This document shows positions 22,561 through 32,509 of a stretch of 64,000 nucleotides of DNA, in pieces. Under the pieces are notes generated by a model, which was not told where the DNA came from, searched no databases, and saw only the letters and a program-made list of their open reading frames with translations. The stretch lies in contig OZ018330.1 of assembly GCA_963969495.1 (NCBI GenBank), forward strand, positions 72,875,954-72,939,953, in the 5' to 3' direction. The first letter of the stretch is position 1. Each line of letters starts with the position of its first letter. The stretch comes from Ceratothoa steindachneri (lineage: Eukaryota > Arthropoda > Malacostraca > Isopoda > Cymothoidae). The translations under genes and the position numbers were made by a program.

Positions 22561-25500
22561 TTAGATAAAGGGGACAAGCCCGGCCTCCCCCCAAAAGTCA
22601 ACAAGCCCACAAGTCAATTTGCACGAATCCGTCCCGAGTACAAGAACCAGGCGGTAGCGACCCAGCCCATGCGCGAATCGTGCGCGAAGATCACCCAGAC
22701 TGGACATTCGACAAGAATGTGCCGAACAGTCTGGGGGACCACGCAGTCGTTGCAATAGGGCGCAGGCGAGCGCTCCATCAAATAGCGATGCGACACACGA
22801 GTGTGTCCGATTCGGAGAAGACAGAAAGCAACCTGAAGCGGCCGCGGTATTGGGGGATAGGTCCATGGGAACAGTCGCGGCGCAATGGCACGCAACTTTA
22901 AGTTCCCTTCGACCGTCTCCAATCTTCTTTGCCAAGCAGTCCGAAGAGCTGCCCGTATTCCTGCCATGTAGTCGGTGTGAGGAACAGCGAAACGCTGGTC
23001 CGGTCGCAGAGTCCTCGCGGACTCTTTGGCGCCCTCATTACACGCAATTCCTACATGTCCAGGAACCCAGCAGAAGATAATCTCGAGATCTGCCCGGCTC
23101 GCCATAACCGTGGTGTCACGGATATTGCGAATCAGGGGATGCGAAGATTCCAATGCCCCGAGAGCACTCAGGGCGCTTTGTGAGTCGCTATAGATCACAA
23201 TCCGGTCTCCGAACCGGGCACGTCGCGTAATCTCCCGTACCGAGTGGTGTATTGCCACCAGCTCGGACGTGAAGATAGACGCAGCGCTTGGTAGAGCCCC
23301 GCTGACTTCAAACAGAGGAGATACGGCGTGGAAGCCGACCCCCTCTTGGGACTTGGAGCAATCCGTATACACTGGCACGGTTCCAGCGTGACACGGTGTG
23401 CTCCAAAAAGGTCAAACGCAATACTCCCGGCGCCGTACAAGCTTTGGGAGCAGAGGCGTGTCGACAAATAGCCAAATGTGGTGCCCTTCAGGGTGGCGTC
23501 CTGGGCAGAACCAGGGGCGCCAACGGCCCCAGAGCTATATCTACCTCTCGGAGTTTCCTGCCCCTAAACCCAAAGGGCTTAGGGTATGACTGGCGTCTCT
23601 CGGTGGCATAAGCACCATCGAGGTCAGCTGCGGATGCAGTGAGAGCTGTTGGCGACTGAAGGAGGCGCAGGGCTCGCGCGTATAGGCGAGTGATGCACTG
23701 CACGCGGCGCAGAGCGAGTGGCATCTCCCCAGCATCGACCAACAGGCTCTCAATGGGGGAAGAGCGAAAGGCACCGGTCGCAAAGCGAAGGCCGGTGTGG
23801 TGGATCGAATCCACCTTCCGCAATAAACTCTAAGCTGCGGATGCATAAAACTCGCATCTGTAGTCGAGCTTCGAACGAACAAAGGATCGATAAAAAAGTA
23901 GGGCAGTAGCCCTATCAGCGCCCCAAGCGCTGAACGTCACGGAACGGAGAATGTCCATGGCGCGGGTACAAAAGACCCTAAGGCTGCGAATATGAGCCTC
24001 CCAGGTGAGGCGTCGGTCGAATACAAGACCAAGAAAACGGTACGACTCAACCACATCCAGGCGCACCCCATTAAGAAACAAATCTGGGTCGGGGTGAAGC
24101 AGTGGATGGTGGCAGAAGTGCACCACCTTAGTCTTGGCCAAAGAAAACCGAAACCTGCGCGCTTCAGCATAGCGAGACGTGGTTCAATGCCTGTTGGGGT
24201 CGACGCTCCAAAGTTGGCATCTGGGCCGCGCCAAAAGAGATCGAAAGGTCGTCCACGTAGAGCGTAGCGAGAACATCTTCCGGAAGCACCGAGGTGATGC
24301 CGTTGATGCTCAGGGCAAAGAGTGCGACACTGAGGACACTTCCCTGTGGGACACCGTCTTCCTGCTCCTTTAGGCCGGATAGGCTCCCTCCACCCGTACG
24401 CGGAATCTACGATCTCGCAAAAATTCAGATATAAACATTGGGAGGCGTCCCCTCGTCCCCATCATGTGGAGAGTCTCCATGATACCGTATCGCCATGCAG
24501 TATCATAGGCCTTCTCCAGATCGAAAAAACTGTGGCGTAGTGCTGTCTACGAAGGAAAGCCTCGCAGACGGCATTTTCCAGTCAGAGCAGAGCATCCGAC
24601 GTGGAGTGAAACTTGCGGAAGCCACACTGTGCGGAAGACAGATGGCCTCCGCTCTCCAGAAAAAAGGCTAATCTAACATTTACCAATTTCTCCATCAACT
24701 TGCACACGCAAGAGGTTAGAGAGATTGGGCGGAAACCGGTCGGAGTAGAGTGATCTCTCTCCGGTTTGAGAAAGGCAAGCACAGTAGCGATTCGCCAGGA
24801 GTCTGGGAGAAGACCTTCCACCCAGATCCTGTTGAACAAATCTAACAGAAAGGCCATGCCCCGCTCACCTAGGTGTCGAAGCATGGCGTACGGGACATCG
24901 TCCGGACCATGGGCGGTGTCCGCGCACGAAGCGAGAGCGGAACGCAACTCACTCACAGTAAACTTGTCGTTGAAGGGTTCTCCGCCTCTGGAGGTAAAGT
25001 CCAGCCGGCGGCCTTCCGCGACATCACGACGTGCATTGAATGCTGGCGGAGCAGCATCACGGCTAGAGAATGCGGAAAAAGCGGTCGCTAAGGATTCCGC
25101 CACGGACGCGGTGTCCGAGATTGCGGTCTCATTCTCCTGGAAAACGGGAGGGGGGTCCTGCGAGAATTTGCGTCGAATCCTTTTGACTCGCTTCCACACC
25201 TCAGCTAAAGGGGTCTTCGCGTAAGTGAAGACACGTATGCCCGCCAAGAAGAGCAGCGGGCGTGCTTCGAAATATACCGGAACCTAGCCCTAGCCCGACG
25301 AAATTCAGCGACAGTGAAATCGTTCGGGCGGCGCTTATAGCGCATGTAGGCATAACGCTTTTGTTTGAGGGCCGTCTCACACTCGGCCGACCACCATGGG
25401 AGAGGTCGGCGTGAAAAACGGCCAGACGTCCTAGGAATAGTAGTCAGGCCCACGGCGATGAGGTTGCCGGAGAACTCAACGGCCTCATCTACCGACCTAA

Positions 25501-26170
25501 ACTCCTCGACTGAGAGAGAATTCAGTCATTTCCTGAAATTTCAGGCCACCGCGTCCGCGCCAAGCACCACCGAGGTAGTCTCTCAGGCGGCAGTTGCCCT
25601 GAAAATGATATTTGAATGGGAAAGTGATCACTACCATGGAGGTCATCGACCAACCCCCAATCAAAATCAGGGTGTGTATCCGAAGAGCACAAAGATAGGT
25701 CAAGGCAAGAAAATGAAGCGGTTCTCGGACAATGATGCGTAAACTCATCCACGTTTAGGACACCCATCTCAAGCTCTTCGATCAAATCGGCAAGGACTTG
25801 TCCCCTGGGATTTATGGAGTAATCTGCCCAGAGAGGATGCCTACCGTTCAGATCTCCAAGCAAGAGATAGGGCATCGGCAACCGTGCCACGACGCGGCGG
25901 AAGAACGGAGACATCATGTCGGGTGTAAACCGCGCATCCCCCAGCCCGGCCATCCCGCGGTGGTGGGGTCGCAAGACCCTTATACCCCGGGAGGGAGGGC
26001 AGGGGGCACGCGCCTAGCATGGTCTCCTGCAAAAAGATAGCTAACGGGGAACGGGACTATACGAGCCTCCGCAGCTCCTCCCAGTTAGCCCAGAGTCCAC
26101 GGCAATTCCATTGAAGGAATATGCCCTCCAGGCCTAGCTCGGAGGAGACGCGGGAGCCGCCTCGAACTGA
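22561..26170 (-). pseudogene. I-A ORF2, copy 7, broken
   Basis: The endonuclease (about 26110-25522) starts FLQWNCRGLWANWEELRR and includes FLQETMLGACP, LLLGDLNGRHPLW and an intact DDLHGSDHFPI box. The linker and RT fingers follow (25247-24582; FRPISLTSCVCKLMEKLVN). The RT palm (24500-24200) has a canonical DGVPQGSVLS box. The thumb is at 24141-23488, with RNase H at 23378-22614 (PVYTDCSKS with G-to-C next to the first Asp, FTSELVAI, IYSDSQSAL, WVPGHVGIACNEGAKESA) and the Cys/His C-terminus before the stop at 22561. An internal endonuclease deletion near 25900 and several frameshifts inactivate it. Confidence 0.85.
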
Positions 26171-26179
26171 AGACCCTCG

Positions 26180-28398
26180 CGGGAATGGCCGTACGCTTCC
26201 CGGGGGCAGAACCCCGGGCGCTGTCGCCTTCAAGGACTTATTGGGGCAGGTTAGGCTCGCCATGCGAGTCTTTTCCTCCCTCCGCCTCGAAACCTTAGGC
26301 GCGCGTTGCGGCTTCGGAGGCGGGGGGCGCTCTTTTCGAGGAACAACCGTCTCCGAGTCACCCGCTCCCCCTCGGGTCGTGGGCGAAGGAGCCGAAGCTC
26401 CTTTGTTGCTGTCTTCCTTTCGGTGGACAACTTTAGGAACCCCGGAAGATGGCCTAGCGACCATCTTCAGGGGTGTTGCCTCCTGTGAGTCTAACGACTC
26501 GGTGGAGGCGCGTGGCCGTTTCGCCTTACGGGAAACGGTCACGCTGGGGAAAGAAGGGGGAGACCTGGTTTTAGCCGGGGCTGGGTATGAACCCTTTTTA
26601 CCGCCAGCTTTACTAGGGGACGCCCGGGTTGGGTAGAGCTCGCAGAAGGGCTCCGAATGGGCGCGGAAACAACCGTGCTCGTTGGCCTGGATGGGCCAGG
26701 AGCAGAGGGTGCCTTTCTAGCTATTGAGGCATATGACGTCCCAAGCAGAGCCGGGCGCGCCAGGACCAAGTCCTTAGCCTCGCGGAATGATAGTCGATCC
26801 TGGGCTTGAACGACCAGGATTTCTTTCTCAAGGAGATATGCACCACATTGCTTCGAAGAAGCAGGGTGCGGCTCTCCGCAATTGACACACTTGGCCACAC
26901 ACGATTTGGACTTATCGTGTGCGACCTTGGAGCAATTTACACAGACTTCGGGTGAACCCGACTTTGCACGTCTACAAGAACGATTCGTATGGCCGAAGCG
27001 GTCACAGTAATAGCACCGTCGCGGCAGTGGCACGAATGCCTTTACGTACCGACTTAGGGAGCCTGTCACAGTCGAACGTGACGAAGAGTGTAGGGGTGGG
27101 TCTCGAGGCCCCTCCCTGTTTTCTCATCACACGTTCGACCTTGACCGCCCCTTGGTCGGCCAGCTCTAGGGTGATGTCCTCAATGGAGTAGTCAACGAGT
27201 TGCCTCGTATAAACTACTCCTTTCACAAAGTTCATGATAGAGTGCGGCGTCACACACTCCGGGGTGCCATGAAGTGTCCGAAGAGCACTTATCTTGGCCG
27301 CCTCGGCGGGATTCGCCAGAAGGCTCCCGTCCGAGAAACGGGTCACCTTCGGCTCTCTACCAATTGCACTAGCTAATCCTCTCCTCTGATGGATCATGTT
27401 GCCATCAGTGGAGTGAATAACGAGGAAGCGCTTGAAGCCAGCGGGTTCAAAAACGCCAGGTAACCTCTGAATGAGGGGCCCCGATGTCATCGAGGCTCCG
27501 CCCTTTGCACTCTTGGTTTTAGTCAGGGGCTCCGCACATGGGGGGGGGGTAGAGTGGCCGGATGTGCCGATCTTGGCTTAGTCACTTCCCAAAGTGGCAG
27601 CAGACCCATCCGTCCCCGCAGCCCTCGCGGATGGAGAGGAGCCCCGAGTCTTTTTGGTCTTTCTTGTCTTTTTACAAGGAGGGCGGGGAATGAACCCGCT
27701 TCTCACCTCCGCCGGCAGAAGCCCCCATGCCAGATAGGCCGGCCTCAGCCAGGTCCCTCTCTGAAATGGAGAAGTTCCTGGTAGTCGTGGGGGCACCTGT
27801 CGGAGGAGATCCCTCCCCTCCTTGTATTGCCTCGGAGCCCTCAGCCGTTTGAGGGGGACCTTGCATAGGGGCGGACTATCACAGGAGGGGCCTCCAGTTG
27901 GCCATCCCCTCCCAGGACATCGCAGGTCCCCTTGGCAGCGTCAAGAGTCATTTGTGGAGAGGCACAAGCATTAACCCCGGCAAGGTTTAATATCCTTGCC
28001 AGCAGGTCTTTTGAGGGAAGCGACCGAAGGGGCCTGGCTTCCCTCTCCCCCCTAAGGGGGTTTGCCCTACCGAGCCGCTTACACGAGGGGCGGTCGGCAA
28101 TGGGCTGCCTGCTGGCTTTCTTGGCAGTCCCCTTAGAAAGAAAAGGAGGGACTGCCGCTGGAAATAGGGAGGTGCCCGAAAGCACCTCCAGAGAAGGGAG
28201 TGAGGGGGAGTCTCCTACACCCGTAGGCGTAGGAGAGGAGTAAGCCTCCTCTCGGGTTAAAGAAGTATGGAGGGTCCCCTTCGCAAGCACAGGGGGGGGG
28301 GACCTCCATTTTTTTTGGTGGAGCTGCCCGAGGGCGGCTCCTTTGATGTTCTTGGGGAAGTTTGGGGTTGGGTTTTTTTTATACTCATCATTGGGCAT
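26180..28398 (-). pseudogene. I-A ORF1, copy 7, broken
   Basis: The start at 28398 (MPNDEYKKN) is supported by the same start in copy 5. The N-terminal part (28398-27841) contains KRLGRANPLRGEREARPL and LARILNLAGV. The gag-like domain (27490-27002) has MNFVKGVVYTRQLVDYS, then three Cys knuckles: CYYCDRFGHTNRSC (CX2CX4HX4C), CVNCSKVAHDKSKSC and CVNCGEPHPASSKQC (27000-26870). A Pro/Ser-rich tail and a basic C-terminus follow. Here a frame change joins the ORF1 tail (from 26542) directly into the endonuclease frame, so ORF1 and ORF2 read as one piece over 26542-26057. Other frameshifts break the rest. Confidence 0.8.
28123..28340 (-). promoter_or_regulatory. Cluster of five hairpins near the I-A ORF1 start
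   Basis: Within 218 bp there are GGCAGTCCC/GGGACTGCC (28123-28131 with 28148-28156), GGAGGTGC/GCACCTCC (28168-28175 with 28182-28189), TCTCCTAC/GTAGGAGA (28211-28218 with 28229-28236), GAGAGGAG/CTCCTCTC (28233-28240 with 28246-28253) and GAGCTGCCC/GGGCGGCTC (28321-28329 with 28332-28340, one G-T pair). The second, fourth and fifth are also intact in copy 5 (about 14770-14940). They lie inside the coding start of ORF1. A role in RNA packaging, translation or binding is possible but unproven. Confidence 0.6.
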
Positions 28399-28915
28399 GG
28401 TGACCCTCTTATTTACACGGGACGCAACAGCTCACCACCTCTCACAGTTGCCCGCACTGCAAGAGGTGCTTGCAGGCCCGGCGGAGCCAGGTGCCGCCAT
28501 TTGGGACCACCCCTCCCGCCTGGTGGCCTGGCAGTCAAACGGCATGGCGGCTCCACCTTAGACACGGCGTAAAAAAGATAGATTTTGAAGAAGAGAGGAA
28601 AAGGGATGTGAGGAAGGTATGGGTGGGGATGAAGTAGGTTGTTAAAAACCAACCACCCCAGACCGGAGCTCAGGGGTTAGGGAACATTGTCCCCTCCCCC
28701 CTCAGCCCCGATCCAGGACGGTTGGCCGAGAAGAAGGTCAGCATCTACCCTGTGAAATTAGAGGCTGAGCAGAGAAAGTTGTGGGAGAGGTTGTATGAAA
28801 AGAGAGGAAACAAGTGTTTTGAAGGAAGGAAGAGAGGCTAAGCTGAGGCCGGACGGGGTTCTGAGTCCCGTCAGCACGGCGGCCAGGATGGCAAATCGCC
28901 GCGCCCCTTACGGGG

Positions 28916-30235
28916 TCCCGTCTATCGATCAGAGACGTTTCGAAGTCTTTCAGAAGACACGCTCCATGTGCTGCTGTTCGTCCGACCGAGTCGTCAAACC
29001 TCGGCGTGCCATGGCTCCCAACCAAGCAGCACTGACGGTCCCCGAAGGGGCCATCGATTTCTCACCAGGTGAACAACTGAGCACGCCCCGTACTAAACTC
29101 CTACTAGATCCCTTCACAACGGCCAGGATCTCAGAGTAGCGTTCAATGGATATCCCGCCACACCAAGAGACTCGACCCAAGGCTTTTTATTGGCCTGGCA
29201 ACCAACATGGGAACAAAGGGCCGCACCTCGGGCCGGTGCTACCAGAAGCCGCCAGCAACACTGTGGCCCAGTAAATATTGCTGTGCCCCTTACCAGGTGA
29301 AGAGAGGTAAAGCAGAGAAAATGGTTTACCAGAAATATTCAAGACTACGTTGCCAAGCGAAAGAAAACATCCTACCCGACATTCCACGGCGGACAAGCAA
29401 TAATCCAAGGGCAAATGCTTCCGCAAGGTGCAGACTAGCGGATTTTCATAGCACGAGAACAGGCAGAAATGCTTTATCCGATATATCATTTAGCGGCGAT
29501 GCTCTAAGCATCCCAGTGAAGCCTGTATAGTGAACGACCAAGTGGGTTCAAAATTTTCGAGTACATTAATAAAAAAGTAAAATAATGGAAACGAACATCC
29601 GATTAGTAGTAAGAGCGTAGCAATTGCCTATGCAGAAAGTCAACGAATGTAGTTTCCTTCTATTTCCCCGCTTCATTGTTCAAACAGCATGAATGGACCA
29701 GAGCCCGAGGGTGCTAACCTCCTGTGCCTAAATCGCTAATTCAATTTAAATTTGAAAAGTGAAGACGACTTGCGGCATCTTAACTCGGAGATTCTGAGAG
29801 TTAGGTGTGCAAATGTGTGAAAGGTACAGAGCTTGCTAGAGTAGTCCTGAGCAGGCAAGCGACTAAAGAAGAGACTAATCTTTGACAGGTTTTGGCGAGC
29901 GGCGCTCAGCAGAAGTTAGGTATATTAGACCGGACACGAAAGGTAGAGGATTATGTTGTAATCTTAAATAAAATTACAACTATTTTTCCTGATTAGATTT
30001 TACTGCCATATGCGTTCTTAAAAGTTTGAGCACCATGAACATCTTTCATGTCTAATTTTATGAGGGAAGGAAGGTACAAAGCCTAGATCTTACAAGCAGA
30101 GGACACAAATCTACCACTAAATTTTATGCATCATTAAATACAATATGAAATTAGTTATAAAACATAGTATGAAAGTATACTAAAACTCTTCGACAAAGTT
30201 TAAGCACAACTTTTATTGAGAGTCAAGTTGCAACA
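28916..30235. other. Unassigned interval
   Basis: No recognised gene. Positions 28916-29180 are GC-rich with open frames on both strands that resemble no family I know. From 29180 to 29530 a 107-aa plus frame and an overlapping minus frame exist, neither convincing. After 29540 the sequence is AT-rich. Confidence 0.35.
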
Positions 30236-30239
30236 AAAT

Positions 30240-30600
30240 TATAATCACAGTTATTTTCGAGCACCTGCTGCCAACGACGGGATAGATCAGGGTTGCCTTT
30301 TTTTCTAAAATTCAGTTAGTTATCATTTGCGAAAGTTTTGTCAGTTTTCACGGGCATGATTTGCAACGTGTGATGGGGCATTATCATGAAGAAACAACAG
30401 TCAGTCAATTCTGGTCGTCTCTGCCCAATTGCATCTGCCACTTGTTGCAGGCTGTATAATTGAGCCTAGATACTGATTAAATTCCAACATTCGCCAATAA
30501 ATTACTCTTTCACATCCCAGAAACAAAACATACGCTTCTTCTTATGTCGGTAGGCCATTGCCTGATGTTCTGCATGTGCACCTTTGTCTTTCCTAGTCTA
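30240..30600 (-). pseudogene. Mariner-like transposase relic
   Basis: The minus strand encodes, with a +1 slip, AIGQRRPELTDC followed by LHDNAPSHVANHAREN, the second catalytic-Asp block (HDNA) of Tc1/mariner transposases. Further down is RRWQQVLENNCDYN, like the transposase C-terminal RW-x-x-x-x-NN-x-Y motif. Upstream, MAYRHKKKRMFCFWDVKE also fits the catalytic domain. Multiple stops follow the HDNA motif. This would be a cut-and-paste DNA transposase; no terminal repeats were identified. Confidence 0.65.
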
Positions 30601-30689
30601 GATAGGCTACTACACATTAACTAGTTCAACCTGTATACATCTATAAAAAAATAATTTTTTAAAAAAATGAGAGAAAGTTGTTTTCAACC

Positions 30690-30880
30690 TAATAATATCA
30701 GATAGTTTCATAATGAATCCACCTAAAATACTTCCATTGATCCTAAGTCATAAGTGTGGCACCTTGTCTAAATCCTTAGTAAAATCCAAGCAAACAATAT
30801 CGTAATTCTCATCATATAGCTTTCTATAAAAACACAATTTACCCTTAATAAAGCAGTGTTGAGATTCATTAAATCATCAC
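30690..30880 (-). pseudogene. CR1-type RT fragment
   Basis: A minus-strand frame reads QHCFIKGKLC (equivalent to QHGF.KGKSC), then DENYDIVCLDFTKDLDKVP, the RT motif-A region with the catalytic Asp, then LRINGSILGGFIMKLSD. Frames are broken by stops. The rep-1 repeat begins right beside it at 30873. Confidence 0.6.
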
Positions 30881-31231
30881 TAACACGATAATTTAAGAAG
30901 GGGATTTTTTTGAGTATTTGAATAATAATTTCATCATGGTTTGGTTATGACTTTTTTTATCAAAGTTCAGAAATAAATAAGTATTGAAATTTTGTGAATT
31001 TTTTAAAACCCAAAGAATTACAAATGATGAAGTTCAGGAAATTTATTTTTATATATCTTCTATAAATTTATTTTAGCAACGTGATATTTTGAAAGGGGGG
31101 GGAATTTAGTTTATAGTTCCTTTTTAAAATTATTATAAGTGGCGAAGTTCAGAAAATTTATAAAAATTTAACAATGGCTGCTTTTTTTAAGAGTTTAAAT
31201 GATAATCTTAGTAGCGAAGCGCAAGCTCCCC
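30873..31231 (+). repeat. AT-rich dispersed repeat (rep-1), copy 2
   Basis: Collinear with 5768-6160 over nearly its whole length: gataatttaagaa, tcaaagttcagaaataaat, gatattttgaaagggggg, ggcgaagttcagaaaattta and an end reading gtagcgaagcgcaagctcccc. The shared end with copy 3 (inverted, ggggagcttgcgcttcgccac) marks one probable element terminus. Confidence 0.8.
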
Positions 31232-31389
31232 ACATCTGGCAATTAACCATTTAATTATTGTCTCATTCCTCATGGATACCATTCATCTCTATTTGTGGGT
31301 TATCTTCCCCCTCAACTGCTCTCATTGACACCACATTTCCTGAACTGATCTCAGTCGCTAATCCCAAAACAGACCCCAGGTACCTCATC

Positions 31390-31650
31390 GAACCACTCTA
31401 ATCTTGTTTTTATAAGTCTGGGATTTTAGCATTATTTATTCTACTGGGAATTATGTTCCATTTTAACTTAAATCTAATTTCGCAGTGGTCACTATTTGAC
31501 AAATTTTCACCAATCTTTGTATCGTTAATACCCTCTTTCCTATTTGTTAGGACTAAATCCAGTATATTATCACCCCTAGTGGGTTGGTTTTGCAATCTAA
31601 GGAGATTAGCCTGCACCATATTAAAAAGGTCCTCAGCCTCCTGATCACCT
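31390..31650 (-). pseudogene. CR1-type endonuclease fragment
   Basis: A minus-strand frame of about 69 codons (31619-31410) contains NQPTRGDNILDLVLTN and LSNSDHCEIRFKL. These are the LDLVLTN and SDH motifs at the end of the APE endonuclease domain in CR1-group LINEs. With the RT fragment at 30690-30880 it may be one element interrupted by rep-1 copy 2. Confidence 0.7.
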
Positions 31651-31788
31651 ACTATATATATATATATATATACTATTATCCCGAATGCGGAGGAGTCGTA
31701 CTACTCCTTATAGTTCGTTCGGCCAGTGTCCTGAATGGGTTTGGCTACGGACGGATTGGAATGAACTTTGCCAGCACTGCGACCCAAA

Positions 31789-31896
31789 GAAAGTTAGATA
31801 CACAACAATATGAAAATAAAGTTTTAATGAACACTAAACAAGGAAAGTTAGATACACAACAATATGAAAATAAAGTTTTAATGAACACTAAACAAG
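31789..31896. repeat. 54-bp tandem duplication
   Basis: Two nearly identical units (31789-31842 and 31843-31896), each starting gaaagttagatacacaac. A short (TA)n lies just upstream at 31657-31672. No coding context. Confidence 0.9.
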
Positions 31897-32351
31897 AAAA
31901 TATATGTATACACAAATAATGTGCTTTGAGAGATAAATTAATAAGTGAACTTCGGATATCTCACTTGGTTTGAAAATTACTATTCACTATATAAATCCCT
32001 ATACACTTGTAATGCTGGTAAGCTTCGTGGTGAAGTCGGGGAATGTGAAAGGGAAGGGTTAGCTCGAAACCTCGTGTTCGGGTGGCGCTGGTGAGTGAAG
32101 GTGATGGGATAAGGGGCGGAGACGATGAGGTAGGTACTCCACTACACCAATAGATGGCAATTACTGCCCCACCACACGCTGTACAAGCTCTACTACTGAG
32201 GGTTAAAAGAATTCGTCTTTTATACTTGAAACTCGGGAGAGGTTCTCAGGGAGCAGGAAGTAGATTAGATGTCAAGCTAATCCATTTCGTCCTTTATAAA
32301 CTTCCGGAAACTATCGGAAGCGAAGATGGGCTCACATTCATCGATAAACAC
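31897..32351. other. Unassigned sequence before I-A copy 8
   Basis: No recognised gene or repeat. A 69-codon plus frame (32154-32363) runs into the T-run of the I-A insertion and looks like chance. Confidence 0.4.
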
Positions 32352-32509
32352 TTTTTTTTTTAGGGGCTATCTGGCGACTGCCAACTTAGGCATAAGTTGC
32401 CGTAAACAAACAGCCTAGTTCTAGGCTACTTTAAAAAAATTGGAAAAGAAAACAATAAAAAGAAATAATTAGGAAGCAATAACAATAACAAAAACTAAAC
32501 CTAGTTAAG

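Larger units (their letters stand above)
22341..28915 (-). mobile_element. I-A copy 7, near full-length (about 6.6 kb)
   Basis: A complete layout: T10 (22341-22350, the poly-A tail), a diverged 3' hairpin region, ORF2 (22561-about 26170), ORF1 (about 26180-28398) and leader, up to the 5' end marked by ccttacgggg at 28906-28915. The same 5' edge occurs at 15548 and 38379, and outside it the three flanks differ, which supports it as the true element end. Frames are broken. I found no target-site duplication. Confidence 0.85.

Noticed and set aside
28880..28915. HDV-like self-cleaving ribozyme at the I-A 5' end
   Set aside because: The 5' end has a cccc-gtaa-gggg hairpin and GC-rich pairs, but I could not build the nested double-pseudoknot fold by eye. 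A structural search on the consensus would decide.
28795..29139. A 114-codon plus frame across the I-A 5' end
   Set aside because: It begins inside the element leader and runs into the flank; no family resemblance and not shared with copies 5 and 8.
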